Source: Bifidobacterium asteroides
Lineage (GTDB): Bacteria > Actinomycetota > Actinomycetes > Actinomycetales > Bifidobacteriaceae
DNA: 64,000 nt
Direction: 5' to 3'
NCBI RefSeq assembly: GCF_003202695.1
Contig: NZ_QGLL01000006.1
Location: forward strand, 1-64,000
Shown here piece after piece: positions 42,556 to 52,068 of the stretch. The position numbers and the translations under genes were made by a program. How positions within the stretch are numbered: the stretch's first letter is position 1; the number at the start of each line of letters is the position of its first letter. Below the pieces are notes generated by a model. The model did not search any database, had not been told where the DNA came from, and saw nothing but the letters and a program-made list of their open reading frames with translations.

Positions 42556-44100
42556 CTACTGCTTGTCCTTCTCAGCAATCGCAGGAGCTGCCGTCGTGGC
42601 CTTGTTCTGATATTCGGCCAGCAGGGTATGCGAGCGGATGTCGCATAGGTTGGCCACCAGGGCCATGATCAGAATGACCAGGCCCACCAGGAATATCCAA
42701 TGCAGACCATCGAAGACGATGGTGCGCGCCGGGCCCAGCAGTCGGGAGGGGATGCTCCCCGCCGTGGCTGGGTTGATCATGCTGTTCATCATATCCTCGG
42801 TCAGTCCCTTATGCTGAGGCACCTCGCGAGCAATAACCGTGTTCATGACGATGCCGAAGATGGAGACCATCAGGGTCTGTCCCAGGGATCGAGCCAGGGT
42901 GTTGAAGCTGGTCGAGGCACCCACGTCGCCTGAGGGCACCACGCTCTGAGCGGTGATGGTCGAGGTGGTGATGGTCAGACCGAAACCGAAGCCGACCACG
43001 GCAGAGATGAGCAGGAAGGCCCAGTAGGCGGTGGCCTGGGGGACGGCTATATAGCAGACGCAGGCTGTCAGGATGAAGGCCAGGCCTATGTTGGTGGCCC
43101 GATGCGGCGGGTGGTGCATGGTCAGCGGTCCAGCCAGATATGCGCCCAGGAGCCAAAGGATGGAGGAGGGTGTGACCACAAAGCCGCCCAGGGAGGGGTT
43201 CATTCCCAAAACAGACTGCATCCAGATGGGCATGTAGGTGTCGAAGCCCATGAGGAATCCCGCCACCAGGAGCATGCAGATGTTCTGTATGACGAAGGTC
43301 CTGATGCGGAAGAGCCGCAGGGGCAGGATGGGATCCTCCTGGCGGCCCTCCACATGGAGAAGCAGGGCAAAGGTGACCATGGTGGCGACGGCTAGGATCA
43401 GAGTGATTCGCACATTGCCCGCCGAACCCAGGCTCTGCAGGCAGAGCATCAGGCAGATCAGGCTGACGCTGAGCAGTCCGATGCCCATGTAGTCGATACG
43501 GCTTTCGCGCTTCTGGATATGCTCGCTCAGGAAGAGCTGGATCATGACGATGACCAGTAGTCCGATGGGCACGTTGATGGCGAAGACCCAGTGCCAGCTT
43601 ATCTGCTGGACGATGAAGCCGCCCAGCAGGGGAGCGATGATGGAGGCGATGCCCCAGGCCGAGCCGTTCAGGCCGATCATTCCCGCCCGCTTGTCCAGGG
43701 GATAGATGTCTGCCAGGACCGTGTAGGTCAGCGGCTGGATGGCACCTGCCCCCAGACCCTGCAGAAAACGGGCGCCGATCAGCTGGGGCATGGACTGGGA
43801 CAGGGCGCATAGGGTGGACCCGATTACGAAGACCAGCAGACCGATGGTCAGCAGCGGCTTGCGGCCGAAGCGGTCTGAAAGCTTGCCGTAGATGGGCGTG
43901 GTGACCGCCGTCATGAGCAGATAGATGGAGTAGACCCAGTTCATGATGGACAGCCCATGCAGGTCCCCGATGATGGTGGGCATGGCGGTGGAGACGATGG
44001 TCCCCTCGATGGCCGTCATGAATGTGGCGATGAAGACCGCTACCGTCACCAGGGTGCGGTTGGTCTTCCTGCCACTGCCTGTATCGACTGTCTGTGACAA
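42556..44100 (-). CDS. MFS drug exporter, DHA2 (EmrB/QacA) family
   Basis: The 514-residue integral membrane protein has about 14 helices. Motif A is GKLSDRFGRKPLL, motif C is GLNGSAWGIASIIAPLLGG, and the N-terminus reads LVTVAVFIATFMTAIEGTIVSTAMPTI (split here), typical of 14-TM proton-driven multidrug exporters. The substrate cannot be predicted. Translation probably starts at TTG 44100 with AGGGGG six to seven bases upstream. A near-consensus promoter lies about 70 bases upstream, next to the tRNA-Val promoter facing the other way. Confidence 0.9.
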   Translation of the reverse strand: MSQTVDTGSGRKTNRTLVTVAVFIATFMTAIEGTIVSTAMPTIIGDLHGLSIMNWVYSIYLLMTAVTTPIYGKLSDRFGRKPLLTIGLLVFVIGSTLCALSQSMPQLIGARFLQGLGAGAIQPLTYTVLADIYPLDKRAGMIGLNGSAWGIASIIAPLLGGFIVQQISWHWVFAINVPIGLLVIVMIQLFLSEHIQKRESRIDYMGIGLLSVSLICLMLCLQSLGSAGNVRITLILAVATMVTFALLLHVEGRQEDPILPLRLFRIRTFVIQNICMLLVAGFLMGFDTYMPIWMQSVLGMNPSLGGFVVTPSSILWLLGAYLAGPLTMHHPPHRATNIGLAFILTACVCYIAVPQATAYWAFLLISAVVGFGFGLTITTSTITAQSVVPSGDVGASTSFNTLARSLGQTLMVSIFGIVMNTVIAREVPQHKGLTEDMMNSMINPATAGSIPSRLLGPARTIVFDGLHWIFLVGLVILIMALVANLCDIRSHTLLAEYQNKATTAAPAIAEKDKQ

Positions 44101-44166
44101 TCCGAACCCCCTGTCGTATGGTGTGTTTCTCTTCGTTTGCGGACAATGGCCGCGAATTCCTAGTGG

Positions 44167-44195
44167 ATTATAGCCGCACCGTGTGGTCTTGTCAC
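44167..44195 (-). promoter_or_regulatory. Promoter of the MFS exporter
   Basis: Read on the minus strand: GTGACA (44195-44190), 17 bases, TATAAT (44172-44167). The leader to TTG 44100 is about 60 bases. TAAGGT at 44208-44213 on the plus strand is the probable -10 of the divergent tRNA-Val gene. Confidence 0.7.
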
Positions 44196-44221
44196 CGTGT
44201 AATCTGCTAAGGTGGTGTGCT

Positions 44222-44295
44222 GGTCCCGTGGCTCAGTTGGTTAGAGCGCCACCTTTACACGGTGGATGTCCCCGGTTCGAGTCCGGGCGGGACCA
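44222..44295 (+). tRNA. tRNA-Val (anticodon UAC)
   Basis: Cloverleaf with acceptor GGTCCCG/CGGGACC and discriminator A, D-arm GCUCAGUUGGUUAGAGC, anticodon stem CCACC/GGTGG with loop TTTACAC (anticodon UAC), and T-arm CCCCGG-TTCGAGT-CCGGGC region. CCA is not encoded (ACAG follows). Confidence 0.96.
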
Positions 44296-44396
44296 CAGGG
44301 GTTTTGAGAAGGGCGTGCTCGGAGTTGCGTCTTAGCGCTCACGTAGAATCGATGCACTACGATCGTTGGCAAGAAAGGTCAGGAGGTCGATGCCTG

Positions 44397-46091
44397 ATGT
44401 CAGCTAAGCCTGATGCCCGCGGAACCCAGGCGACCATAGCGCGCTCGGGCAAGCACAAGTGGGGATATGACACCAAGCAGGTGGATGCCTTCCTGGAGCG
44501 GGCTCACTCGCTTTATGAGAGCCGGGATCCTGACCTGACACAAGAGGAGATCGCCAACGCATCCTTTGATCTGTGCAAGAACGGCTATATCGTCACCCAG
44601 GTGGATGCTGCTCTCTCCCGATTGGAGAGGGTGATTTCCGACAGACAGACCAGTATGGAGCTTGCCCGGGTGGGCGTGGATGGATGGAAGAACAGAATGG
44701 TCAGTCTGCAATCCGAGCTGACCACTCATGCGGGCAGAGCTTCGGGCAGCGTCTTTAAACGCGGGGATCCTGGCATGCCTTCCTACGATTGCAAGCAGGT
44801 GGAGCGGCTGATTGAGCAGATTCTCAACAAGACATCGGATCTGCTCAACCTGCAGGAGGGGCGGAAAACAGGCTCGGACAAGCCAAAGAATACCGATATT
44901 ACGGCCGATCGCGTCTCCAATGTCATCTTTACGCAGCGTCGGGGCTCCAAGGGCTATGACGAACGTCAGGTGGATTTCTTCTTGGCCAAGGCGGTCGAGC
45001 TCCTGGAACAGCTGGAATCCTTTGCCAGGGTCAGCGAGAAGTCCAAAAACCCTGGCCGCAGTTCGTCGACGCCTGCTGCTTCTGCACGATCGCAGTTTTC
45101 AGCGCAGAATTCTTCAGCCTCGGCCATTCAGCCTCTAATCGGGCAGAGCCAGACTCCTGCATGGAGCACAGCTGATGCCTCCGCTTCCGGACCGGTGGGG
45201 GCAGCTGTAGAGGGCACCCCGAACAATCCGGATGATTTTGCTCAGCTTCATCAGGCTGAAAGGGCCATCTTTGAGGCTCCGACAGCCAACACCCAGACGA
45301 TGCCTTCGGTCAAGCCCAGCAGCTCTCTGAGCGCTCTGGCCTCGGCGGTCAACAAGCGGCTGGCACAAGACCGAGCTGGGGCATCCACGGGTGTTGGTGC
45401 AGCAGTTGCTGGTACAGCGCCTGCTGCATCCTCTTCAGCCAGACAGACCTATTCAGCCGGGACGGCGAACGGCGGATCTGCCGCCGCCCCTGTCAATTCC
45501 GCCGCTATGCCTGCCTCCGTCCCGCCTGCAGCGGCAGGATCAGCGACATCCGCGTCAGCTGCGCAGTCCGTGCCTATCAGCTACCCACCTTCTTCTTCGC
45601 CTACGACGCAGACGCCTTCGGTTTCCGTCTCATCCACTCCGACCGCTGCTTCGGCAGGAGGGGCGTTCTCTCCCTCTGCTAGCACTGAATCGTCGAGACC
45701 CGCTTCGAATGGTGCTGATGATGACTGGTCGCCGGCGCCAGGAAGCACCTCGATTATCTCTTCACCCTTCGTTGACGGCCCTCTAGGAGCAGGCGGACCC
45801 TTGGGCAGCTATGATGATCCTGCACCGGAAGAGCCTGTCCCACAGGAGCGTCCCTCGGCTCAAACGACCGGAAGCGATAAGGATTCGCGCCAGTCAGTCT
45901 CGGACACACCCGACTGGGCCAAGCCGCGGTATTCACCAAACGCGCAGGGCGGTCAGAGCCAGGATCAGGATCCGGATTCCTATCTGGCATCCCTGGTCAA
46001 CCAGGATCTTCCCAAGATAGAACTGGACATCCCAGATATTTCCTTCCCCGGTTTTGATGACGAGGGAGGCAAAGACGATAGCGGTCACTGA
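44397..46091 (+). CDS. DivIVA-type repeat protein with disordered Ser/Ala/Pro tail
   Basis: The 564-residue protein has four short repeats of the actinobacterial DivIVA-type motif: GYDTKQVD (23-30), GYIVTQVD (63-70), SYDCKQVE (129-136) and GYDERQVD (186-193), the last three preceded by F and basic residues. Each is followed by a helix. DivIVA/Wag31 proteins bind curved membrane at poles and septa; here the long coiled coil is missing and residues 215-500 are low-complexity, ending in an acidic tail. A role in cell shape or septation is inferred. AGGAGG (44381-44386) lies ten bases ahead of ATG 44397; TAGAAT at 44344-44349 is a possible -10. Reading can extend upstream through the tRNA, which is not credible. 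ispC follows 30 bases downstream. Confidence 0.75.
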   Translation: MSAKPDARGTQATIARSGKHKWGYDTKQVDAFLERAHSLYESRDPDLTQEEIANASFDLCKNGYIVTQVDAALSRLERVISDRQTSMELARVGVDGWKNRMVSLQSELTTHAGRASGSVFKRGDPGMPSYDCKQVERLIEQILNKTSDLLNLQEGRKTGSDKPKNTDITADRVSNVIFTQRRGSKGYDERQVDFFLAKAVELLEQLESFARVSEKSKNPGRSSSTPAASARSQFSAQNSSASAIQPLIGQSQTPAWSTADASASGPVGAAVEGTPNNPDDFAQLHQAERAIFEAPTANTQTMPSVKPSSSLSALASAVNKRLAQDRAGASTGVGAAVAGTAPAASSSARQTYSAGTANGGSAAAPVNSAAMPASVPPAAAGSATSASAAQSVPISYPPSSSPTTQTPSVSVSSTPTAASAGGAFSPSASTESSRPASNGADDDWSPAPGSTSIISSPFVDGPLGAGGPLGSYDDPAPEEPVPQERPSAQTTGSDKDSRQSVSDTPDWAKPRYSPNAQGGQSQDQDPDSYLASLVNQDLPKIELDIPDISFPGFDDEGGKDDSGH

Positions 46092-46121
46092 GTCATCGAG
46101 TGGTTGCGGAATCCGGAAAGC

Positions 46122-47387
46122 ATGGCAGTGATGAGTGAGGGCAGGCAGGCTTGTTCGTCGCTAGGGCGTGAACGCACCTTGGAGGATTGGTCGCCCAGGA
46201 ACGAAGTCAATGAGCCTCGCAGTCTAGTTATCCTGGGATCCACAGGATCCATCGGCACTCAGGCCCTGGATTTGATCAGTCGTCATAGGGATCGGTTCCA
46301 GGTGACCGGTTTGGCCGCTGGCGGCGCTCATGTCGAACTGCTGGCCCGCCAAGCGCGTGATTTTGGCGTGACCCGTCTGGCTCTTGCCGAGAATGCCCAG
46401 GTTCCGGCCCTGCTGCAGGCTCTCAAGGCCCTGGGATTGAATGGCATCCAGGTAGAGGCAGGCATGGAGGCGGTACAGGCTCTGGCTGGTTCGGGCAGCG
46501 ATCTGGTCCTCAACGGCATCACAGGATCAGTCGGTCTGCGTCCATCCATTTCGGCTCTGCAGGCCGGATCGCAGCTGGCCTTGGCCAACAAGGAGTCTGT
46601 GGTGGCTGGTGGCCATCTGCTCTTTGACGCCCAGCTGAGGCCCGGCCAGATTAACCCGGTCGACTCCGAGCATTCGGCCATTTGGCAGTCTCTGCGTTCT
46701 GGGCAGCATGGAGAGGTGGCCCGTTTGGTGGTCACCGCCTCGGGGGGTCCTTTCCGGGGTTGGAGCCGCCAGGCTATGCGCAAGGTTACCCCTGAGCAGG
46801 CCCTGAATCATCCGACCTGGTCCATGGGCCCGGTGGTCACTATCAACTCCTCCACTATGGTCAACAAGGGTCTGGAGGTCATCGAGGCCAGTCGGCTTTT
46901 CCGCATCGAGCCCGAGCGGATCACTGTGGTCGTCCACCCTCAGTCCGTGGTCCACTCAATGGTCCAGTTCCAGGATGGCGCCACCATTAGCCAGGCTTCG
47001 CCTCCTGATATGCGTCTTCCCATTGCCCTGGGCCTTTCAGCTCCCGCTCGTCTTGACAATGTGGCTGCCGCCTGCGACTGGTCCAAGGCCAGTACCTGGA
47101 CCTTCGAGCCCTTGGATGACCAGGCTTTCCCGGCGGTCAATCTGGCAAGACGGGCTCTGGGAAGCTGCGAGCCCATGACTGCGGTCTTCAATGCCGCCAA
47201 CGAGCAGGCGGTTCGGGCCTTCCTGGATCACCGGCTGCCCTACCTGGATATTGTCGAAACCATCCGTTCAGTCATGGATGCCATGGAAACGCATCTTCCG
47301 GGAACATTCACATCCGTGGAGGTAATGGAGCAAGTCGAGCATGAGGCGCGTCAAAGGGCTGATGCTTTGATAGACATGACTGCGTGA
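46122..47387 (+). CDS. ispC: 1-deoxy-D-xylulose-5-phosphate reductoisomerase
   Basis: The protein has about 421 residues and catalyses the second step of the MEP isoprenoid pathway (DXP to MEP with NADPH). NADPH-binding [25 protein letters not shown], metal-binding [11 protein letters not shown], the flexible ASGGPFRG loop, HPTWSMG and [15 protein letters not shown] are all present. A start at ATG 46122 or 46131 is possible; the first ~40 residues before the Rossmann motif are extra. The stop overlaps the start of ispG by four bases (GTGA), so the two are translationally coupled. Confidence 0.96.
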   Translation: MAVMSEGRQACSSLGRERTLEDWSPRNEVNEPRSLVILGSTGSIGTQALDLISRHRDRFQVTGLAAGGAHVELLARQARDFGVTRLALAENAQVPALLQALKALGLNGIQVEAGMEAVQALAGSGSDLVLNGITGSVGLRPSISALQAGSQLALANKESVVAGGHLLFDAQLRPGQINPVDSEHSAIWQSLRSGQHGEVARLVVTASGGPFRGWSRQAMRKVTPEQALNHPTWSMGPVVTINSSTMVNKGLEVIEASRLFRIEPERITVVVHPQSVVHSMVQFQDGATISQASPPDMRLPIALGLSAPARLDNVAAACDWSKASTWTFEPLDDQAFPAVNLARRALGSCEPMTAVFNAANEQAVRAFLDHRLPYLDIVETIRSVMDAMETHLPGTFTSVEVMEQVEHEARQRADALIDMTA

Positions 47388-48613
47388 GTAGCATTCCCAA
47401 GACCGAACAGTCAGCATCCTCCCAAGGGTTCCGTAAGACAGGCGACCAGGCCATCAGCCAGACTCCTCTGCATCCTCGCCGCCGCTCGCGTCGGATCATG
47501 GTGGGGCCTGTGCCGGTCGGCGGGGGCGCACCGATTTCGGTGCAGTCCATGACCAACACGGTCACCGCTGACATCAACGCTACCTTGCAGCAGATCGCCG
47601 AGCTGGCTGCCGCCGGCTGCGACATCGTACGTGTGGCTGTACCCAGCCAGGACGATGCCGACGCGCTTCCCATCATTGCGAAGAAGTCGCCCATCCCGGT
47701 CATTGCCGACATCCATTTCCAGAGCAAGTACGTCTTCCAGGCCATCGATGCGGGCTGCGCAGCTGTCAGGGTCAACCCGGGCAACATCCGCAAGTTTGAC
47801 CAGGTTGGTCCCGAGATCTGCAAGGCCGCCACCGATGCAGGCATTTCCCTGCGCATCGGGGTCAACGCCGGCAGCCTGGACAAGGACATCTACGCCCGCT
47901 ACGGCGGCCCAACCCCCGAGGCCCTGGTCGCCTCGGCCTTGCAAGAGGCCCACATGTTCGAGGACGTGGGTTTTCACGATTTCAAGATCTCCGTCAAGCA
48001 CCACGATCCCGTCACCACGGTCCAGACTTACCGGCTTCTGGCATCCAAGGGCGACTGGCCCCTGCACCTGGGCGTGACCGAGGCCGGGCCTTCCTGGCAG
48101 GGGACCATCAAGTCCTGTCTGGCCTTCGGCGCGCTTCTGGCTGAGGGCATTGGCGATACTATTCGTGTTTCCCTGTCCGCACCGCCTGTGGAAGAGGTCA
48201 AGGTGGGCTGCAAGATTCTGGAGTATCTAGGGCTGCGCCAGCGCCACTTCGACATCATCTCCTGCCCCTCCTGCGGCAGGGCCCAGGTGGATGTGATCGA
48301 GCTGGCCAAGGAAGTCACCGAGGGGCTCAAGGACATCACCGCTCCCATCCGGGTGGCCGTCATGGGGTGCATCGTCAACGGACCAGGCGAGGCCAGGGAG
48401 GCCGACCTGGGGGTGGCTTCGGGCAACGGCAAGGGCCAGATCATCATCAAAGGCAAGGTGGTGCAGACGGTGCCTGAGGACCAGATCGTCCCCACTCTGC
48501 TGGAACGGGCTAAGGAAATCGCCGCCCAGATGGATGCCAAGGCGGCTGTCGAGGGTGAAACCTTGCCGGAGGTAGGGCCCATGGTGGTCCCGGTTACCGG
48601 CCGTGCCAGCTGA
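47384..48613 (+). CDS. ispG: 4-hydroxy-3-methylbut-2-enyl-diphosphate synthase
   Basis: The 409-residue enzyme forms HMBPP in the MEP pathway. An N-terminal TIM barrel ([51 protein letters not shown]) is followed by the C-terminal [4Fe-4S] domain with SCPSCGR and [17 protein letters not shown] holding the three cluster cysteines. GTG 47384 overlaps the ispC stop. The next gene, 41 bases on, is a membrane hydrolase that has its own candidate promoter. Confidence 0.97.
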   Translation: MSSIPKTEQSASSQGFRKTGDQAISQTPLHPRRRSRRIMVGPVPVGGGAPISVQSMTNTVTADINATLQQIAELAAAGCDIVRVAVPSQDDADALPIIAKKSPIPVIADIHFQSKYVFQAIDAGCAAVRVNPGNIRKFDQVGPEICKAATDAGISLRIGVNAGSLDKDIYARYGGPTPEALVASALQEAHMFEDVGFHDFKISVKHHDPVTTVQTYRLLASKGDWPLHLGVTEAGPSWQGTIKSCLAFGALLAEGIGDTIRVSLSAPPVEEVKVGCKILEYLGLRQRHFDIISCPSCGRAQVDVIELAKEVTEGLKDITAPIRVAVMGCIVNGPGEAREADLGVASGNGKGQIIIKGKVVQTVPEDQIVPTLLERAKEIAAQMDAKAAVEGETLPEVGPMVVPVTGRAS

Positions 48614-48654
48614 GGGCGTAAGCGCCATCCCCGCCACCGGTTACAATGGCCGAC

Positions 48655-50367
48655 GTGTCCCAAGAGGTTGAGCGTTCCCTCCCCGCAAGCGGGTGGAGCA
48701 GGGTAAGACGGCTGATGACCAGTCTGCCTGTCTTCGTCATCCTCATGGGTCTGCTGGTCTCTGTCTCCCACCTGACCGCCGTCCCTTGGAAGTACGAGCC
48801 GGTGGACCAGAATTTTCCCACTCTGACTCCCGACACTGCAGTCACCTTCGACTGGCCTGCCGGGGTTGCCAGGGAGGCCATGGGGCAATACCAAGTCGAA
48901 TCCCGACACCAGGAACTGAGCGTGGAAAGGCCCGCCACGGGCGAGCACCAGCGCATCAGAATTCTAATTCGCGCTCCTAAGGGCGCTTCGGGCCATCGGC
49001 CGGCTGTAGTCTTCATGCACGGCGCCGGTTACGGGACCTGCGACAACTCCTTCGGGGACGTGGCCCGGTCCATGGCCTCTGCAGGTTTCGTCACTGCTGT
49101 GCTGGACAAGCCGGTATGGTCCACTACGGATGCCGACAGGGACTATCCCGCCTCGGCCAGGGCCTATGAGCGGGTTGCCAATCTGCTGCGCGACCAAGAT
49201 GATGTGGATGCCTCCAAGGTGGGCATCTATGCCACCAGCGAGAGCACTTGGATCGCAGCCATGCTGCTGACCATGGACCATCGGATCGCCTTCCAGATTC
49301 TGCTGAGCCCTATGGTCTATTCCCCGCGGCATGCCATGGGCTTCTTCGTGGCCCAGGACTTCGCCATTGCCGGGGCCAACCAGGGCTACCAGTCGGTGGT
49401 CCGTCGGCTTTTCAGCACAGATGCCACCCTCTTGGGCCTGAACAATCTGGACATCGAGCCCACCGACCGCTACACCTACGCCATCCCCACCCTGCTGGCC
49501 TACGGGGCCAAGGACGTGATGACCGCACAGGTGGAGGGGGTGCAACGCGTGCTGTCGAAGGCGCACGCCTCAGGCAACGAGAACGTCACTGTGCGTTCCT
49601 ACCCGGTCTCCAACCATGTGCTGCGGCTGGGGGATGAGGCCCGGACCGGCACACCCCTTGCTGACCGCTACCAGCAGGACATGATCGACTGGGCGGTGGG
49701 TCAGGTTCATGGCCTGCATCAGACCAGCCCCAGTGTGGGAGGGGCCACCATCCACCAGTCCATCGCCGTGCCTACTGACCTGCGGGGGCGGCGCTCGCTG
49801 ACCATCTATATGCTGGTCCTGCACCTGCTGACCCTGGTTCTTTTGCTGGCGGCCCTGGTCATGGCAGTGGTGGCAGGTCTGATGAAATTGTTCCGTCTGC
49901 GCAGGCGCAAGGACCCGGTTCTGGGCTTCAGCCATGGCTTCGGCGGCACCTTGGTCACCATCACCGGCACCACCCTGGCCACCCTGGTCCTTTTCGGAGC
50001 TGGTCTGGGTCAGGTCATCATGGCCGTGGTACGCCTGGGTTGGGGTGGCGTGCCCGACCAGGCTGGGGTCAGCTACTGGAGCTGGCCGGTCATCCAGGTG
50101 GTCTGTGCCCTGGTCATCTGGGCCTGGTCGCGCACCTTCGCCCGTATGGTCGAAGTAGCCTCCCTCAAGGGACTGGACCGATTGCCCGATCAGGTCCGCG
50201 CGAGCAAGGCCGGCGGCCCCAGCCTGCGTCAGCAGATGCGTGACATGGATCCCAGGCCTGTTCTGGCCTCCACCCGTTTTGGCGTTGCCCTCTTCATCGT
50301 CACCACCTTGGCCATGTTCGGAGTCCTGCTGATCTTCGCCTTCTGGGGTCTGTTCATCTATCAATGA
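48655..50367 (+). CDS. Membrane alpha/beta-hydrolase-like protein of unknown function
   Basis: The protein has about 570 residues. One N-terminal helix (LPVFVILMGLLVSVSHL) is followed by an alpha/beta-hydrolase domain (about 70-370: VVFMHGAGYGTCDNSFG oxyanion region, VGIYATSESTWIAAML where the nucleophile elbow should be, LLAYGAKDVMT with the acid, SNHVLR with the His), then four C-terminal helices. The elbow reads ATSES rather than G-x-S-x-G, so activity is uncertain. It should face outside. It sits between ispG and recO. TACAAT (48642-48647) ends seven bases before GTG 48655, which I take as a leaderless start; ATG 48646 overlaps that box. Confidence 0.72.
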   Translation: MSQEVERSLPASGWSRVRRLMTSLPVFVILMGLLVSVSHLTAVPWKYEPVDQNFPTLTPDTAVTFDWPAGVAREAMGQYQVESRHQELSVERPATGEHQRIRILIRAPKGASGHRPAVVFMHGAGYGTCDNSFGDVARSMASAGFVTAVLDKPVWSTTDADRDYPASARAYERVANLLRDQDDVDASKVGIYATSESTWIAAMLLTMDHRIAFQILLSPMVYSPRHAMGFFVAQDFAIAGANQGYQSVVRRLFSTDATLLGLNNLDIEPTDRYTYAIPTLLAYGAKDVMTAQVEGVQRVLSKAHASGNENVTVRSYPVSNHVLRLGDEARTGTPLADRYQQDMIDWAVGQVHGLHQTSPSVGGATIHQSIAVPTDLRGRRSLTIYMLVLHLLTLVLLLAALVMAVVAGLMKLFRLRRRKDPVLGFSHGFGGTLVTITGTTLATLVLFGAGLGQVIMAVVRLGWGGVPDQAGVSYWSWPVIQVVCALVIWAWSRTFARMVEVASLKGLDRLPDQVRASKAGGPSLRQQMRDMDPRPVLASTRFGVALFIVTTLAMFGVLLIFAFWGLFIYQ

Positions 50368-50382
50368 AAGGACGGGACCGCC

Positions 50383-51105
50383 GTGGCTATCTATCGTGAC
50401 GAGGGCCTTGTCCTCAGAACGGTTAAGCTGGGCGAAGCCGACCGGATCGTGACAATCCTGACCAAGGGGCACGGCAAGGTCAGAGCCGTGGCCAAGGGAG
50501 TGCGGCGGACCAAGTCCCGCTTCGGCGCACGACTGGAGCCATTCATGCGTGACGATCTGCTCATCTCTAGCGGTCGGAACCTGGATATCGTCTCCCAGGC
50601 GGTATGTCTGGTCCCCTACGCCGATGCCATATGCGTCGACTATGACCTCTACGCCAACGGGGGCGTCATGCTTGAGACCGCCGACAAGCTGGTGGTGGGC
50701 GAGCACGAACCTGCCCCGGATCAATACCGTCTGCTGGTTTCCGCACTGGCCAGTCTGGCTGGTCACCGGCATGGCCCCCGTGACATCGGCGCATCTTACC
50801 TGCTGCGATCCCTGGCGATGGCCGGCTGGCGTCCCCGGCTGGATTCCTGCATCGTCTGCGGCCGGACCGATCAGCTGACCCACTTTTCGGTGCCTGGCGG
50901 CGGGGTGGTCTGCAGCCGGGACAGGACCACCGATGCTGTGGCGGTGGATCCTGCCACTCTGGCCCGCTTCCAGGCTCTGAGCAGCGGGGATTGGTCAGTG
51001 CTGGACGGCAAGGTCTCAACCCCCCTGTGCGATGGTCTTGTTGAGAAATGGGGCGAATATTATCTGGAGAGACCAATCAGGTCTCTGCGGCTATTAGATT
51101 CTTGA
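50383..51105 (+). CDS. recO: DNA repair protein RecO
   Basis: The 240-residue protein has an N-terminal OB-fold (YRDEGLVLRTVKLGEADRIV, FGARLEPFMRDDLLI), a helical middle part and a zinc-finger-like CIVCGRTD...VCSRD. RecO loads RecA on SSB-coated DNA with RecR. The start is GTG 50383, with AAAGGA some ten bases upstream, 15 bases after the membrane hydrolase. uppS follows with a three-base gap. Confidence 0.94.
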   Translation: MAIYRDEGLVLRTVKLGEADRIVTILTKGHGKVRAVAKGVRRTKSRFGARLEPFMRDDLLISSGRNLDIVSQAVCLVPYADAICVDYDLYANGGVMLETADKLVVGEHEPAPDQYRLLVSALASLAGHRHGPRDIGASYLLRSLAMAGWRPRLDSCIVCGRTDQLTHFSVPGGGVVCSRDRTTDAVAVDPATLARFQALSSGDWSVLDGKVSTPLCDGLVEKWGEYYLERPIRSLRLLDS

Positions 51106-51108
51106 AGC

Positions 51109-51903
51109 ATGAGCTTTGACCCGGTCGACTATACCTCCCTGGATGTGCCAGCAGCCCCCTTCTCCGACCCCGGACGGATCCCGCACTTCCCCAAGGGAGC
51201 GGTCCCGCGGCATCTGGGCGTGATCATGGATGGCAATGGCCGTTGGGCCAAGCAGAGGGGCATGGAGCGTACCGAGGGCCACCGGGCCGCCGAGCCGGTG
51301 GTCTTCGATACCATAGCCGGAGCCATCGAGGCAGGGGTTCGCTACCTGAGCCTGTACACCTTCTCGACGGAGAATTGGAAGCGCTCGCCGGCCGAAGTGC
51401 ACTTTTTGATGGGTTTCTCCCGGGACATCATCCACCGTCGGGTGGCCCAGATGGACGACTGGGGGGTGCGCGTGCGCTGGTCGGGCCGTCGACCTCGGCT
51501 CTGGAAGTCGGTCATCGACGAGCTGGAGGCGGCCATGGATCGGACCCGGGACAACACCAGGATCGATGTGATCTTCTGCATCAATTACGGAGGCAGAGCT
51601 GAGCTGGCCGATGCAGCCACTGACATCGCCCAGGAGGTGGCGGCAGGGCAGATCAAGGGTTCCAAGGTGACTGAGAAGATGATTGCGCAGCACCTTTATA
51701 ACCCTGACGTACCGGATTGTGACCTGGTCCTGCGCACTTCGGGGGAGCAGCGTACTTCCAACTTCCTGCCCTGGGAGGCGGCCTATGCGGAGCTGGCCTT
51801 CGTGCCTGAGCTCTTCCCTGACTGCGGGCGCGAGGTGCTCTGGCGGGCCATCGACGATTACGTCCACCGGGACAGACGCTTCGGCGGTGTGGAGAATGCC
51901 TGA
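51109..51903 (+). CDS. uppS: Isoprenyl transferase (undecaprenyl diphosphate synthase type)
   Basis: The 264-residue cis-prenyltransferase has GVIMDGNGRWAKQRG (catalytic Asp and pyrophosphate loop), EGHRAAEPVVFD, SLYTFSTENWKRS, CINYGGRAELADA, and DLVLRTSGEQRTSNFLPWEAAYAELAFV. It makes the long-chain lipid carrier for cell-wall synthesis from the products of the MEP pathway encoded 2.5 kb upstream. It is tightly coupled to recO; a TAGATT eight bases before the ATG could also start a short transcript. Confidence 0.96.
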   Translation: MSFDPVDYTSLDVPAAPFSDPGRIPHFPKGAVPRHLGVIMDGNGRWAKQRGMERTEGHRAAEPVVFDTIAGAIEAGVRYLSLYTFSTENWKRSPAEVHFLMGFSRDIIHRRVAQMDDWGVRVRWSGRRPRLWKSVIDELEAAMDRTRDNTRIDVIFCINYGGRAELADAATDIAQEVAAGQIKGSKVTEKMIAQHLYNPDVPDCDLVLRTSGEQRTSNFLPWEAAYAELAFVPELFPDCGREVLWRAIDDYVHRDRRFGGVENA

Positions 51904-52068
51904 GAAAACGAGACATCTCAATTTGTGAAGTTAGCCATAGTCGTCCAAATTTACACGTTCGAACTCTCTTGTAATGCTCTTGAACGGTAGTCTGTGTCAT
52001 ATCGCAGCGGAGCAAGCCATGTCTGCTGTGGAAATCAGGGCAGCAAACGAAGCGAAGGAGTGACAGGC

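Noticed and set aside
44217-44396. Upstream in-frame extension of the DivIVA-repeat gene
   Set aside because: It runs through the tRNA-Val cloverleaf. The ATG at 44397 has AGGAGG upstream.
49570-50883. 437-codon minus-strand frame
   Set aside because: It spans the hydrolase and recO in antisense, with Gln/Asp/His-rich low-complexity product typical of GC-rich shadows.
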